DNA of 64,000 nucleotides, from positions 71,097,155 through 71,161,154 of the forward strand of contig NC_089581.1 in NCBI RefSeq assembly GCF_019320115.1. Direction: 5' to 3'. Made by a program: the position numbers and the translations under genes. Below are positions 34,019 through 43,930 of this stretch, one piece after another. Positions within the stretch are counted from its first letter, which is position 1, and every line of letters begins with the position of its first letter. Source of the stretch: Miscanthus floridulus. Its lineage: Eukaryota > Streptophyta > Magnoliopsida > Poales > Poaceae. The notes below the pieces were generated by a model that saw only the letters and a program-made list of their open reading frames with translations, did not search any database and had not been told where the DNA came from.

Positions 34019-35456
34019 GAGCCTTTTGTCTGTAGGACATCCACAAAGTGTGGTTTTGTGCAAAGAAGTGTGGTTTTGTGCAGCGCACACTGCTTTCGTC
34101 GTTTTGGTTTGGCGAACACCGAAGCCATGGTTTTTGTCCAAGATACGCTTCACATGGTAGAAAAATATCTCATAGTTTAGGAAGGGAGGGGAAAGAGTAA
34201 AATGTAAATGGATGCCCTTTGCTGCAATCTGCGGCTGTGAGAGCCCTTTGCAGCTTATAGTACTTGCAAGTGGCACAATATGATTATGGAAACACAATAT
34301 TGATTGATGCCTGAACTTGCTGCCTCGTACGGAAACACAATATTCTTATGGTTGACTTTTTTGATCAGGCCATACGACTAGACATTTTGTTGTTTTAGAA
34401 AAATACCATGATTTTATGAAATACTTTGGTTTTGAAAACGTAACTTTGTTTGGATGTAAAGAACTTCGTAGTTTTGACGGTAATAACTTTCCTATTTATT
34501 AAAGTTTACAGGATCAAGTATTCATTTTCAGTTACCTTATTTTAAAGTTTAATTTTTAAATTTTTCAAATGACCACAGATGTTGATCTCTATCAAGTTGT
34601 AGTTTTAAGTTAGAACTACAACTTCGTAGTTGATAACTTTTTTTAATCTGAGATTGTTAGAGACTTAAGTATTCGTTTTAAGTTCTATAATTTCAAATTT
34701 AATTTTTTGATTTTTTCAGACAATGTTTAATGTTGATGTAGTCTACGTCTAAAGTTGTAGCTCTCAAATGTTCTACAACTTTATATTTGATAATACTTTT
34801 ATCTGATCGTTTTAAATTCTTATATTTAAAATTTAAATTCTTTGAATTTTAAAATACAAAAAAGTTTGTGATACAAAAATAGTTATTAGATTTGTATTTA
34901 CAAATATACCCTGATAATTAAATTTTTGGCAGAAATGTTACACTATAATAAAAGGAATTACGGTCAAAGTTTGATTTTAGAGGTCGCGTCAAGTCGAATT
35001 ATATGCTTTATATTTGAGTATAAGAAGGCAGTATATCTATATACAAAGAAAAGCTGTGGCAAGAAAAATTACGGCGATTCTAGAGCACTGCTGGCCGCCG
35101 ATTAGAAAAGGCGGAAAGGCCGAAGCTGCCACTCACATGTCATGACACCACGACACAGCAACAGCACAGGGTTCGCTTTAGCATGCCGAGCACGTAAGAG
35201 CCTTACAAGCACGTGTCCGGGAGCCGAGGAGATGCAACGAGAGGTCCAACTTGCCGGACTCCGAGGGCCCCACATGGCAGTCACCAGCCTCTCTTCGCCA
35301 CCAGCCACGAGCACAGAATACACCAGCGTCGTCTCAGATCAGATTTTGCTTCCCTAGCTGTCTAATGCCGAAAGTGTCAGAAACAATAATGCCGTACTCC
35401 TAGATCAAGATGTGAAACGGCATGGCTCGGCTTTTCACCATGCTGAGAGTGGCTGC

Positions 35457-35955
35457 TTGCTTTTACTCCAGGGCAGCCGGGTTCACACCATCTGTTCGCG
35501 CTGATAAAAATGCAGCCAACCATGCCATCCCGGGTACCCAAGACCAATACGCCTCTGCCCTGTCCAAACGACCAAACCCCAGGTACCAATGTTGTCCACA
35601 CGCTGCCACCGGCCCCACTAGTTTTGTCTGCTCCAAATAAAGAGAAGCCACCTGCCACGACTCTCGACGTGGAATGCCCAGACCTCCGGCGTCGAGCAGT
35701 GCCACGCTGAGGTCTGCGGCTCGGCGTGAAGTAACACAGCGCCGAGGTACGCGGGGCCCAACGCCTTCGTGGCAACTGCGACCGGAGTGCGCGCTGACGT
35801 GGCAAAAGTTCGGTGTTGTATGACACAGCGCCGAGCCTCATACCTTGGCGTCGTGTCCTAATACGCCGAAAAATGGTCTATTGTCATAAAACATTTCGAC
35901 AGGAAGCTATTTGTAAAAAATATTTTTAAAAGGGACCAAAATGCAAAAATTTCAC
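35457..35955 (-). repeat. right TIR of the MULE
   Basis: Inverse of 33523-34018 with scattered substitutions and a small indel near 35500 (GATAAAAATGCAGCC has no counterpart on the left). The open frames inside (35377-35841) duplicate those of the left TIR and are not genes. Confidence 0.88.
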
Positions 35956-36116
35956 TGGCCGGTGCGACTCCCGGCAGCATGGGCGAGGTGAGCAGGCCGA
36001 GGAGGAACCAGTTGAGGCTGAGCAGTGCGACGGCATCGCCCGCGGGGCGGCACCCACGACACGTGCCTCCTGGACACGCCCACGACGGCGAATAGCCCCG
36101 CCATCAGCGGCAGGCA
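35956..36116 (-). pseudogene. host-like ORF, middle piece (2 of 3)
   Basis: The minus strand reads LPLMAGLFAVVGVSRRHVSW directly from the AGGCA duplication, then in the next frame ALLSLNWFLLGLLTSPMLPG. Both are hydrophobic, suggesting two membrane segments. The frame joins without a break to 41649 onward (VAAVAWSGDAPC) if the composite retrotransposon and one AGGCA copy are removed. Family not recognised. Confidence 0.4.
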
Positions 36117-36531
36117 TGTTAGTCTAGGATCTCGATTACGCGCTGTATGTGGATTGGATCAAACAAGAATTGAAGATGAACACAAGCTTTTTCAGGAGGA
36201 CGACAGGGTGACAGCCCCCCTTTTTGGCTTATGATAATTTTGAGTACAATGCACCTAACCGGCTTACTAAGTGTACCCTCACACCTCAATGACCCAGCTA
36301 CATATACCTGCAACTAGAGCCACGCAACTCTGAGCAACAACCGCTCAATCACACGCTAAACTTAGGGAAAAACAAACAATGCAGATAAACCGGAACGTGG
36401 GCGCGGCCATCGCGCCCAGCAACTGCCTCCCCGCGATCACCGCGTCCAGCATCCGCTCCTTCCTTATTTAGCCGCGTCATGCCACGTCCCAATCCATGTT
36501 GGTGCTCCTTGTGTCCAGGATTACGCCAACA
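36117..36531 (-). repeat. 3' LTR of the copia part, 415 bp
   Basis: On the minus strand it begins TGTTGGCGTAATCC and ends GATCCTAGACTAACA at the AGGCA duplication. It follows the polypurine tract TTAGGGGGGAGTA, which overlaps the stop codon of the polyprotein. No second copy of this LTR exists in the window. Confidence 0.88.
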
Positions 36532-36543
36532 TACTCCCCCCTA
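36532..36543 (-). promoter_or_regulatory. polypurine tract of the copia part
   Basis: On the minus strand TAGGGGGGAGTA directly precedes the LTR; the TAG is the polyprotein stop codon (36541-36543). It primes plus-strand DNA synthesis. Confidence 0.8.
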
Positions 36544-39500
36544 AGCCTGGCACACACCGAGGTCTCTGACACCGATCAGGTGACTCATGATGCCTAGCTT
36601 AACTGCTGGCATTGCCTTAGTCAGCACGTCGGCCTTCTGCTCCTCAGTTCCCACTCTCTTCACCACAATCTGCCCCCTCTCAATACATTCCCTGATGAAG
36701 TGATACTTCAAATCAATATGTTTACTTCTTCCATGGAACACAGGGTTTTTCATAAGGGCAATGGCAGACTTGTTATCAACATAGAGAGTTACTGCCTTTG
36801 GCTCCTTCCCAGTGATTTCACTAATCAAGTTTCTCAGCCACAAAGCTTGCTTTGCTGCAGCTGTGGCAGACACAAACTCAGATTCACAAGAAGACAGGGT
36901 TACTGCTTTCAGTTTCTGTGAACACCAGGTGATCAGATTCTCATTCAAGTAGAATGCCATCCCTCCTGTGCTTCTCCTTTCCACTGAATCCCCAGCATGA
37001 TCGCTATCACTGTATCCCTCTAACTTATCTGCACTCCCACCCTGGACATACACCAGCCCAAAGTTCAATGTGCCTCTCAAGTATCTCAGGATCTGCTTTA
37101 CTGCCTTTGCATGCATAACTGTGGGCTTCTCCATGAATCTACTGCAGACTCCAACTGAATAAGCTAGGTCTGGTCTGCTGTGCAGCAAGTACCTCAAGCA
37201 CCCAATAACTTTTCTGTACTCTGTTGCATTCACCAGCTTTCCTCCCTCATCTTTGTTCAGAATACTACCAGGTTCCATAGGGAACTTGGTTGGATTGCAG
37301 TCACCCATCCCAAATTGCATCAAGACTTTCTTTGCATAGCCACTTTGTTTTACAGTGATGTGATCAGAATTCTGCTCTACCTCTATGCCAAGGTAGTAGC
37401 TCAAGAACCCAAGGTCTGACATCTCAAACTCTGACATCATCTGCCTTTTGAAGGCATCTATCTGATCTGCATTTCCCCCAGTCACAATGATATCATCAAC
37501 ATACACTCCTATGATGACAGTGTCTGACCCTGTTCCTCTAGTGTATACTGCTTGCTCACTCAAGCATCTTCTGAAATTCAGCTTCTTCAGGCTTTTATCA
37601 AGCTTGATATTCCAAGCCCTGGGAGCTTGCCTAAGTCCATAAAGAGCCTTACTCAATTTTAACACATGCTGCTCTTTACCCTTGACTGCATAGCCTTCTG
37701 GTTGAGAAACATAGACTTCCTCCTCCAATTCCCCATGCAGAAAGGCTGACTTGACATCTAAGTGGTGGATTTTCCATCCATTGTTTGCTGCATAAGCCAA
37801 TAGTAGCCTGACAGTGTCCAGCCTGGCAACAGGTGCAAAAACCTCCTCAAAATCAATGCCTTCCTTCTGAACATATCCCTTTGCTACTAGTCTAGCCTTA
37901 TGCTTAACCACTTCTCCCTCTGAATTTCTTTTCAATTTATAGACCCACTTTAAGCCAATGGGTTTCTTCCCTGCAGGTAGCTTGACCAGCTCCCATGTCT
38001 CATTTTTGATAATGGACTGCATCTCCTTGTCCATTGCATCAACCCAATCTTGATGACTTACAGCTTCTCTGTAGCAAGTTGGCTCACCTGTTTCTACTAA
38101 CAGAGCCTCAACATCAGAATCAACTAATTCAACCTCAGTTGTATTATCATACAAATCATCAAGTGTTCTGAATCTCATTGGTTCACTACTCTGAACTGTT
38201 GAAGGTGTGGAACCATTGAGCATAGGTATTGAGTGATGTGGAGTAGTAAACCCAGCTGCTAGAATTTCTCCCTGACTGCCTGTCTGATTTGAAACTGCAG
38301 CTGGTGACTGTGCCCAGTCTGTCACTCCATCATTCTGAACTTGTTCATTTGCAGCAGCCTGTTCAGTTGGAACTGACTGCTCCTGCTGAAACTCCTCATC
38401 TCCATAGTCACTCACATATCCCGTTTCTAGCTCAACATCAAAATCAGTTCTGATTTCACCATCAAACACTGATTCCCAGTTCCATTTTTCTTTTTCTTCA
38501 AACACTACATCCCTGCTCACAATAATCTTCTTTGTTTCAGGATTGTAGAGTCTGCATGCTTTGCTCCCTTCTTCAGCACCAAAATAAACCAATGGTTTGC
38601 TCCTGTCATCGAGCTTCTTTGGGTGTGGTGTGGCTACTCTGGCATGAGCTACACAGCCAAACACCTTCAGATGTCCAAGACTTGGTCTTCTACCATTCCA
38701 AGCCTCATAAGGAGTTTTATCTCCCATAACTTTGGTAGGCAGTCTGTTAAGAAGGTACACATAGTGTCTGACAGCTTCACCCCAGAACTCTCCTGGCAAC
38801 ATCATACTCTTCAGCAATGCTCTAGTCATATCCAGGACAGTTCTATTTCTTCTCTCAACTACTCCATTCTGCTGTGGAGTGTATGGAGCTGTGAACTGTC
38901 TCTTAATCCCAGCTTGTTCACATACACCTGCAAACACACCAGCTAGGAACTCTCCTCCTCTATCAGACCTGAGTGTCTTGATCCTGCACCCAGTGAAGTT
39001 TTCCACTTCTGCCTTAAACTTGACAAACATGTCACATGCCTGATCCTTGTTCTTCAGGAAATACACCTGCATCCATCTTGAGCAGTCATCAACCAACAGC
39101 ATGAAATACCTATTTCCTCCAGCTGTTGGTGGGGTGATTGGTCCACACAGATCAACATAAACTAAGTTAAGCTTCTCATCTGATTGCCACTTTGCAGCTT
39201 TGGGAAATGCAGCTCTAGTCTGTTTAGCCGACAGACAGTCACTGCATACCTGTTCTGGATGCCTAATATCTGGCACACCAGTGGCCATCTCCTTACTAAC
39301 TAACTGTTTCATTGATCTGAAATTGACATGTCCAAGTCTGCCATGCCAAAGCCATGCCTGATCATCTATCTTTGCCATCAGACATTCTGGTTCCACAGTA
39401 GTCAATTCTATCTTGTACATTCTATTCAAGGTTCTAGGTACCTTCATGATCAACCTAGCAGATTGCTTATCTACTACTTCCAGCATATCATCATCAAGTA

Positions 39501-40827
39501 AAATTCTGTGACCCATCTCAGTCAACTGACCTAGACTCACAAGATTACTTCTAAGCTTAGGTATGTAGTAAACATTAGATAGCACCCACTGATCACCTAG
39601 TTTACCTTGAAACACAATTGTACCTCTACCAAGAATTTCAACAGTGGAATCATCACCAAACCTCACCTTGCCATGAACTGCTCTGTCAAGATCTCTGAAC
39701 TTCTGCAGATCACCTGTCATGTGATTGCTAGCACCATTGTCAAGATACCACCATTTGCCTGTTGATTCATTCCCTTCAGACAAAAGCAACTCAGGAACAA
39801 CTCTGGCCTCATTCAGATATATCCTCTGAACTTTATCTGCCTGACAGCACTGTAGCTCGTCCGACAATACAGTTTCTGCCAGCAAAACTGCCTGTTCCTT
39901 CTCATCTCCTTTCTGTCCTTCTCCCTTCTTCTCTCCAGGACATCGATTGGCATAATGCCCATACTGGTGACATTTGAAACACTTGATGTGACTCTTGTCA
40001 CTCTTCCCGGTGTCTCCTCTACCAGCACCACCACGGCCGCTGCTTCCACCGCCACGACCTCGGCCACGACCTCTCCCGCCGTTGCCTCCTCTCTCTTTCC
40101 CAGAAGAGTCACCACCAGCTCCCCGCTGTCTAGCTTCCCACTCCGCCTGCGTGAGCAACACCTGCTGATCTGCCTTCGCACCACGGTTAGACCGCCGTGT
40201 GCGCTCCTCAAACGCCTTCAGACGCCCCACCGCCTCATCAAACGCCAACGTCTTCAGATCGTAGAATTGCTCGATGCCTGCCACCACGGTGAGGAACCGA
40301 TCTGGCACAATGTCGAACAATTTCTTCACCAACGCCGCATCATCAAGGCTCCCCCCCAAGCTGTTGTACTTAACTGACAATGTTGACAGCTTCCCAACAA
40401 CTTGGTCCAGCGGATCTGCGTCCTTCATCTCGAGCGCATCAAATTCGCTCTTCAACGTCTGTAGCCGCGCGTCCTTGACTCGATCAGCACCCACGAATCT
40501 GGCCTTCAGTGAGTCCCAGACCTCTTTGCCGGTTTTCTTCTTGGCCACCTGCATCAGGATGTCATCAGGGATACACTGAAGCAGGTTGGCCTTGATCTTC
40601 CTATCCTTCGCCTTGATCTTCTCCGCCTCGGCCTCGGACGGCGCCGCCGCATCCGGATCTGGCTCCACAACCTCCCACTCCTCCCGATCTTCCATGATCG
40701 CCTGAACACGAATGCACCAACTGGTGTAATTCGTGTTCGTCAGAGATGGATACACCTGACGCGCTTCCCCGCCGCCGCGCGCACCATCCCCGCTCCCGCC
40801 GCCGCTTCCTCCGACGACAAGCGCCAT
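36541..40827 (-). CDS. Ty1/copia Gag-Pol polyprotein, intact, 1428 aa
   Basis: Complete single ORF for capsid, protease, integrase, reverse transcriptase and RNase H of a copia element. Domains in order: UBN2-type gag (about 25-215); basic Gly/Arg-rich linker (240-275); CCHC knuckle C283, C286, H291, C296; protease DNGAS at 363-367 (Asn where DSGA is more usual); integrase zinc region H495, H500, C528, C531; integrase triad D559, D622, E658 with the expected spacing; RT with D1024 in HHLDVKSAF and YVDD at 1109-1112; RNase H with D1274, D1276, E1317, D1351, D1400. The start is the ATG 36 bases inside the PBS. No frameshift or stop, so the protein may be active. Lineage within copia (Tork-like is my guess) is unverified. 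Confidence 0.95.
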   Translation of the reverse strand: MALVVGGSGGGSGDGARGGGEARQVYPSLTNTNYTSWCIRVQAIMEDREEWEVVEPDPDAAAPSEAEAEKIKAKDRKIKANLLQCIPDDILMQVAKKKTGKEVWDSLKARFVGADRVKDARLQTLKSEFDALEMKDADPLDQVVGKLSTLSVKYNSLGGSLDDAALVKKLFDIVPDRFLTVVAGIEQFYDLKTLAFDEAVGRLKAFEERTRRSNRGAKADQQVLLTQAEWEARQRGAGGDSSGKERGGNGGRGRGRGRGGGSSGRGGAGRGDTGKSDKSHIKCFKCHQYGHYANRCPGEKKGEGQKGDEKEQAVLLAETVLSDELQCCQADKVQRIYLNEARVVPELLLSEGNESTGKWWYLDNGASNHMTGDLQKFRDLDRAVHGKVRFGDDSTVEILGRGTIVFQGKLGDQWVLSNVYYIPKLRSNLVSLGQLTEMGHRILLDDDMLEVVDKQSARLIMKVPRTLNRMYKIELTTVEPECLMAKIDDQAWLWHGRLGHVNFRSMKQLVSKEMATGVPDIRHPEQVCSDCLSAKQTRAAFPKAAKWQSDEKLNLVYVDLCGPITPPTAGGNRYFMLLVDDCSRWMQVYFLKNKDQACDMFVKFKAEVENFTGCRIKTLRSDRGGEFLAGVFAGVCEQAGIKRQFTAPYTPQQNGVVERRNRTVLDMTRALLKSMMLPGEFWGEAVRHYVYLLNRLPTKVMGDKTPYEAWNGRRPSLGHLKVFGCVAHARVATPHPKKLDDRSKPLVYFGAEEGSKACRLYNPETKKIIVSRDVVFEEKEKWNWESVFDGEIRTDFDVELETGYVSDYGDEEFQQEQSVPTEQAAANEQVQNDGVTDWAQSPAAVSNQTGSQGEILAAGFTTPHHSIPMLNGSTPSTVQSSEPMRFRTLDDLYDNTTEVELVDSDVEALLVETGEPTCYREAVSHQDWVDAMDKEMQSIIKNETWELVKLPAGKKPIGLKWVYKLKRNSEGEVVKHKARLVAKGYVQKEGIDFEEVFAPVARLDTVRLLLAYAANNGWKIHHLDVKSAFLHGELEEEVYVSQPEGYAVKGKEQHVLKLSKALYGLRQAPRAWNIKLDKSLKKLNFRRCLSEQAVYTRGTGSDTVIIGVYVDDIIVTGGNADQIDAFKRQMMSEFEMSDLGFLSYYLGIEVEQNSDHITVKQSGYAKKVLMQFGMGDCNPTKFPMEPGSILNKDEGGKLVNATEYRKVIGCLRYLLHSRPDLAYSVGVCSRFMEKPTVMHAKAVKQILRYLRGTLNFGLVYVQGGSADKLEGYSDSDHAGDSVERRSTGGMAFYLNENLITWCSQKLKAVTLSSCESEFVSATAAAKQALWLRNLISEITGKEPKAVTLYVDNKSAIALMKNPVFHGRSKHIDLKYHFIRECIERGQIVVKRVGTEEQKADVLTKAMPAVKLGIMSHLIGVRDLGVCQA

Positions 40828-40862
40828 GGACCTAATCTATGAGTGGCTCCGCGTGTAATCAA

Positions 40863-40875
40863 GGCTCTGATACCA
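40863..40875 (-). promoter_or_regulatory. primer binding site of the copia part
   Basis: The reverse complement is TGGTATCAGAGCC, identical to the PBS of the SMART part at 41319-41331. Two bases separate it from the minus-oriented 231-bp LTR. Confidence 0.88.
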
Positions 40876-40877
40876 AT

Positions 40878-41108
40878 TGTTGGAACCGGTGGTGACCACC
40901 GAGTTCACGATCTTGGAGCTGGCTTGCAGCCGGCCCGACTCGTTACCACGAGCCTGCGCTCCCACAGGTCCCAGGTCCACCGGAGCTACAACATATAAGG
41001 CCTTGGGCCTTCTCAACCCAAAAGACTAGCCTGATAGGTGAGGGTTCTCCCGCCTTATATGTTATGCTCCCCCACCATCGCTACACGATGTGGGACTAAA
41101 CCCCAACA
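40878..41108 (-). repeat. SMART-type 231-bp LTR in place of the copia 5' LTR
   Basis: On the minus strand it begins TGTTGGGGTTTAGTCC and ends CACCGGTTCCAACA. It has the same length as and near identity with the plus-oriented LTR at 41418-41648. It abuts the copia PBS, where an LTR matching 36117-36531 would be expected. Confidence 0.88.
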
Positions 41109-41174
41109 ATCTCCCCCTTAGTCACACATCGGGGTGCCCCCGCCATATGTGACGCTCGAGATTTTTTTTATCGG
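41109..41174 (-). mobile_element. truncated SMART interior, inverted
   Basis: On the minus strand it carries the last part of the SMART interior (from about CCCGATAAAAAA through GACTAAGGGGGAGAT). It ends at an inverted junction with LTR sequence near 41175, where GGG is shared by both sides. Confidence 0.8.
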
Positions 41175-41648
41175 GGGTTGAGAAGGCCCAAGGCCTTATA
41201 TGTTGTAGCTCCGGTGGACCTGGGACCTGTGGGAGCGCAGGCTCGTGGTAACGAGCCGGGCCGGCTGTAAGCCAGCTCCAAGATCGTGAACTTGGTGGTC
41301 ACCACCGGTTCCAACAATTGGTATCAGAGCCTATGGTCAGAAAAGCTAAACCCGATAAAAAAAATCTCGAGCGTCACATATGGCGGGGGCACCCCGATGT
41401 GTGACTAAGGGGGAGATTGTTGGGGTTTAGTCCCACATCGTGTAGCGATGGTGGTGGAGCATAACATATAAGGCGGGAGAACCCTCACCTATCAGGCTAG
41501 TCTTTTGGGTTGAGAAGGCCCAAGGCCTTATATGTTGTAGCTCCGGTGGACCTGGGACCTGTGGGAGCGCAGGCTCGTGGTAACGAGTCGGGCCGGCTGC
41601 AAGCCAGCTCCAAGATCGTGAACTCGGTGGTCACCACCGGTTCCAACA
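41175..41648 (+). mobile_element. SMART/TRIM-like small LTR element, 5'-truncated
   Basis: Partial LTR 41175-41316 (from GGGTTGAGAAGG), PBS TGGTATCAGAGCC at 41319-41331, an interior of under 100 bp with no coding capacity, polypurine tract CTAAGGGGGAGAT (41405-41417), and complete LTR 41418-41648. Small elements of this kind are non-autonomous and need proteins of another LTR element; the shared PBS makes the adjoining copia a possible source. Confidence 0.85.
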
Positions 41649-42060
41649 AGGCATGGGGCGTCGCCTGACCACGCCACCGCGGCCACTGCAAGCGACATGC
41701 CCGAGTCGGCACGTTTCGCGCCGGCCTCATCTCGCGCCGCTGCCGCCGTGTCTTCCTCTCCCCGCCATCGTTTCGGCTGCTTCTTCTCAGGCTCGGACGC
41801 GCGGCTGCCGCCGTTGCCAAGATGAGCCACCGCCGTGGCTGGTCCCACGGGCTTGTCCCCCATGGACTTGCCCTGGTGCTTAGCGTGCTCTGCACTGACC
41901 TCGTCAGACGGGACGCCGACGCCGATCGAAGGGCCTCTAAGGCGAAGCCGGCGGCGCCAAGAGAGGGGTGCGCGGGGAAATCGCCTTGGCCAGCGCATGC
42001 CGAGCGAGCATGACTGGCAAAGTCTGGCGACCTAGAAACTAGGATAGCACGTGGGTCTCG
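41649..42060 (-). pseudogene. host-like ORF, N-terminal piece (1 of 3)
   Basis: A minus-strand frame open from about 41998 reads a basic, Ala-rich N-terminal region (EKKQPKRW, RDEAGAKRADSG) and then MSLAVAAVAWSGDAPC, running into the AGGCA duplication. Across the empty site it continues as LPLMAGLFAVVGV at 36116 without a frame change. GC-rich composition and continuity across the TSD suggest a real coding exon, but I do not recognise the protein. It could also be gene sequence carried by an older element. Confidence 0.4.
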
Positions 42061-42650
42061 ATCCAATATTTTGGAAGATTGTGTATCAAAAAAAAAGGAC
42101 TGCAGTGTTCTTATATACGTATATAAGACTCCAGCGTATCATAACGGTCCTGTCTCTCAACATATCGGATCGAGGCCCTCACCCACGGGCCACTGATCGA
42201 CCCCATATCTTTCAAGGTCGTTGCGCCTTCCGAGTAGAAGGACATAGGTCTAATACGTTAGTGCTTCGAGGTAGGGTCGAAGCGCACTGCCGCCTATCAA
42301 TCATCAACAGACGTCCGGCCGGCCTAAACCCTATCACACTTCATCCTAATCTTCATCTTTCTCCCGTCAACACCTTCTGAATTGTCAACAAGAAGCTACA
42401 TAGAAGTGTTCGTTACTTTGATTTGCTTAGTTTCGTGTGTTTATTCCGTTCATGATTTAATCCACATGCATGCAAGATTGCAACTGCAAAAGGCCTGGCT
42501 AGATCCCAAGAGCTCCATCCGTCATCATGAAGATTATATTTAATTTCCAGAGCCGTCGAGGGGTGTGCGAGCTGATCCGCCGTACAGGGCCCTAAGTTTA
42601 TGCCCCCCCCCCCCCCCCCAAGCCGCAGCTTCCTTAGCCCAGCTTTCCTA
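42061..42650. other. spacer with a 17-base C homopolymer
   Basis: No gene seen. Contains a C17 run at 42603-42619 and, just downstream, the MITE. The stretch 42170-42370 looks like LTR-type sequence (CACGGGCCACTGATCGACCC) but has no definable ends. Confidence 0.4.
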
Positions 42651-42893
42651 GGGCCTGTTTAGTTTCACTCCAAAATATCAAATTTTTTAAGATTCTTCGT
42701 CACATCGAATCTTTGGACGCATGCATGAAGCATTAAATATAAATAAAAAATAAAACTAATTACACAGTTTAGACGAAATCTACGAGACGAATCTTTTAAG
42801 CCTAATTAGACTATGATTAGACATTATTTGCCAAATAACAACGAAAATACTACAGTAGCATTTCGTCAAAAATTTCGGCATCCAAACGGTGCC
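42651..42893. mobile_element. MITE, Tourist-like (GGGCCTGTTTAGT end)
   Basis: 243 bp, non-coding, left end GGGCCTGTTTAGTTTC, right end CATCCAAACGGTGCC (a decayed inverse). Flanks CTA (42648-42650) and TTA (42894-42896) are consistent with a 3-bp target duplication. The internal words ACGAGACGAATCTTTTAAGC and CCTAATTAGACTATGATTAG belong to a MITE family very common in grasses; Tourist/PIF placement is from memory. Confidence 0.75.
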
Positions 42894-42896
42894 TTA

Positions 42897-43516
42897 GTAC
42901 AGCGTATATCCTGGACAGCAGCCACTCGCGCGCATTGATTCACCTGACATCCTGGACAGTAATCTTTTGTTCTTCTCTAGCCATATCAGAGTCTGCCACT
43001 GCAAGTTGGATCTGCAGCTTGCAGGTACCGATGGACAAGATTTGTTTAGGAAGTTAATTTCCATTCATAAATTACTTATGGATTCGGTAGGTCCCCTTGA
43101 TTAGTCTGCGCATGAAAATTTTATTGTTTCAATTCAAGCTGCCTGACATACAATTTATTATATTTTAGATGTCGTCGGTGACCAACCATGTAATAAACAA
43201 GAAAAGGAGGTGTCCCCATCCAGGTTGGTGTTACAATATAACAAACCAAAGAAAGCGGACATTGACCTTTCTCGTTTTCCTTTTGCTCATGAGGCCCTCT
43301 AAGTTTGCACCGCCGAAGATTACACACTATTGAAAGCATTATGTTGCAACAAAAAAAAATCTGTCCACTACACAACCATGTGTTTTATGCAATTTCAATA
43401 CATGAATTTTTTTGCACCATAGGATTAAGATCCAACAACATTTATCCTTCTTCTACCTTCAGCCTCCAGCCTCCACAAATCATAGATCACAGATCACATA
43501 TTACAATTTTTTTTCT
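42897..43516. other. region upstream of the possible first exon
   Basis: AT-rich sequence without a supported gene. It may contain the promoter of the gene whose putative first exon starts at 43517, but no convincing TATA box can be singled out. Confidence 0.35.
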
Positions 43517-43608
43517 ATGGAAGGACAAATCATAGATCCGCCGCCACCGCCGAGGCGCGCCGGGGCGAGCTTGCTGATCGCCGGCGCCAGCGCCGGTGGT
43601 CACCGGTG
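43517..43608 (+). CDS. putative first exon of a host gene, cut by CACTA-2
   Basis: ATG at 43517 opens MEGQIIDPPPPPRRAGASLL then IAGASAG, a GC-rich start that runs into the CACTA-2 target site. Removing CACTA-2 and one GTG copy gives GCCGGTGAGAAAGAGG, i.e. the exon would end at a GTGAGA splice donor created at, or lying on, the insertion point. Downstream plus-strand exons encode a Ulp1-like protease (53060-54590). Whether this exon belongs to that gene is inference. Confidence 0.35.
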
Positions 43609-43614
43609 CACTAC

Positions 43615-43930
43615 CGAAGACGGCTTCTTTGCCGAGTGTCACGAACTTTGCCGAGTGCTTTTTATCGGGCACTCGGCAAAGAAGCTGTTTGCCGAGTGCC
43701 AGAGAGAAAGCACTCGACAAACAACTGACACTCGGCAAACAATAACACTCGACAAAGGGGTGGTTTGCCGAGTGTCAGGATGGCTCGGCACTCGGCAAAC
43801 TAGAATACTCGGCAAAGGGCCGCCTCCGTTAACAGCCGGCAGGCGCCGTTAATCTTTTGCCGAGTGTCTTATCCTGACACTCGACAAAGAGGCTCCTTTG
43901 TCGAGTGTTATTTTTTTTGACACTCGATAA
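43615..43930. repeat. CACTA-2 left subterminal repeats
   Basis: TTTGCCGAGTG and CACTCGGCAAA pairs in the first 320 bp, several decayed to CACTCGACAAA. The binding region expected for the TNPA-like product. Confidence 0.88.

Larger units (their letters stand above)
33523..35955. mobile_element. Mutator-like element (MULE), non-autonomous, ~500-bp TIRs
   Basis: 2433 bp bounded by GTGAAATTTTTGCATTTTGG and its inverse, with flanks TGGCCGATG (33514-33522) and TGGCCGGTG (35956-35964): a 9-bp target duplication with one mismatch, the Mutator signature. The TIRs run about 33523-34018 and 35457-35955 and are alike throughout. The interior (34019-35456) has an AT-rich non-coding core (34300-35050) and a short GC-richer segment (35100-35360) with no transposase motif. 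It could be a Pack-MULE, but no captured gene is recognisable. Confidence 0.88.
36112..41653. mobile_element. composite copia-SMART retrotransposon with AGGCA target duplication
   Basis: The unit 36117-41648 is flanked by identical AGGCA copies (36112-36116 and 41649-41653). The left end is a 415-bp copia LTR in minus orientation. The right end is a 231-bp LTR of another family in plus orientation. Between them, left to right: the copia coding region (minus), its PBS, a minus-oriented copy of the 231-bp LTR where the copia 5' LTR should be, a truncated inverted SMART interior, a 5'-truncated plus-oriented 231-bp LTR, a complete SMART interior, and the terminal LTR. Because both outer ends sit exactly at the duplication, integration as a joined molecule is the simplest reading. 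Confidence 0.85.

Noticed and set aside
35377..35841. 154-codon minus-strand open frame
   Set aside because: Lies within the MULE right TIR and is mirrored in the left TIR; GC-rich repeat, no family resemblance.
39813..40377. Open frames on both strands over the copia gag region
   Set aside because: Shadows of the 1428-aa polyprotein in its GC-rich linker.
41497..42066. 189-codon minus frame running from host-like sequence into the SMART LTR
   Set aside because: It crosses the retrotransposon boundary at 41648; the neighbouring frame that continues through the empty site is preferred.
43121..43375. Minus-strand 84-codon frame upstream of CACTA-2
   Set aside because: No similarity recognised and AT-rich; not supportable as a gene.
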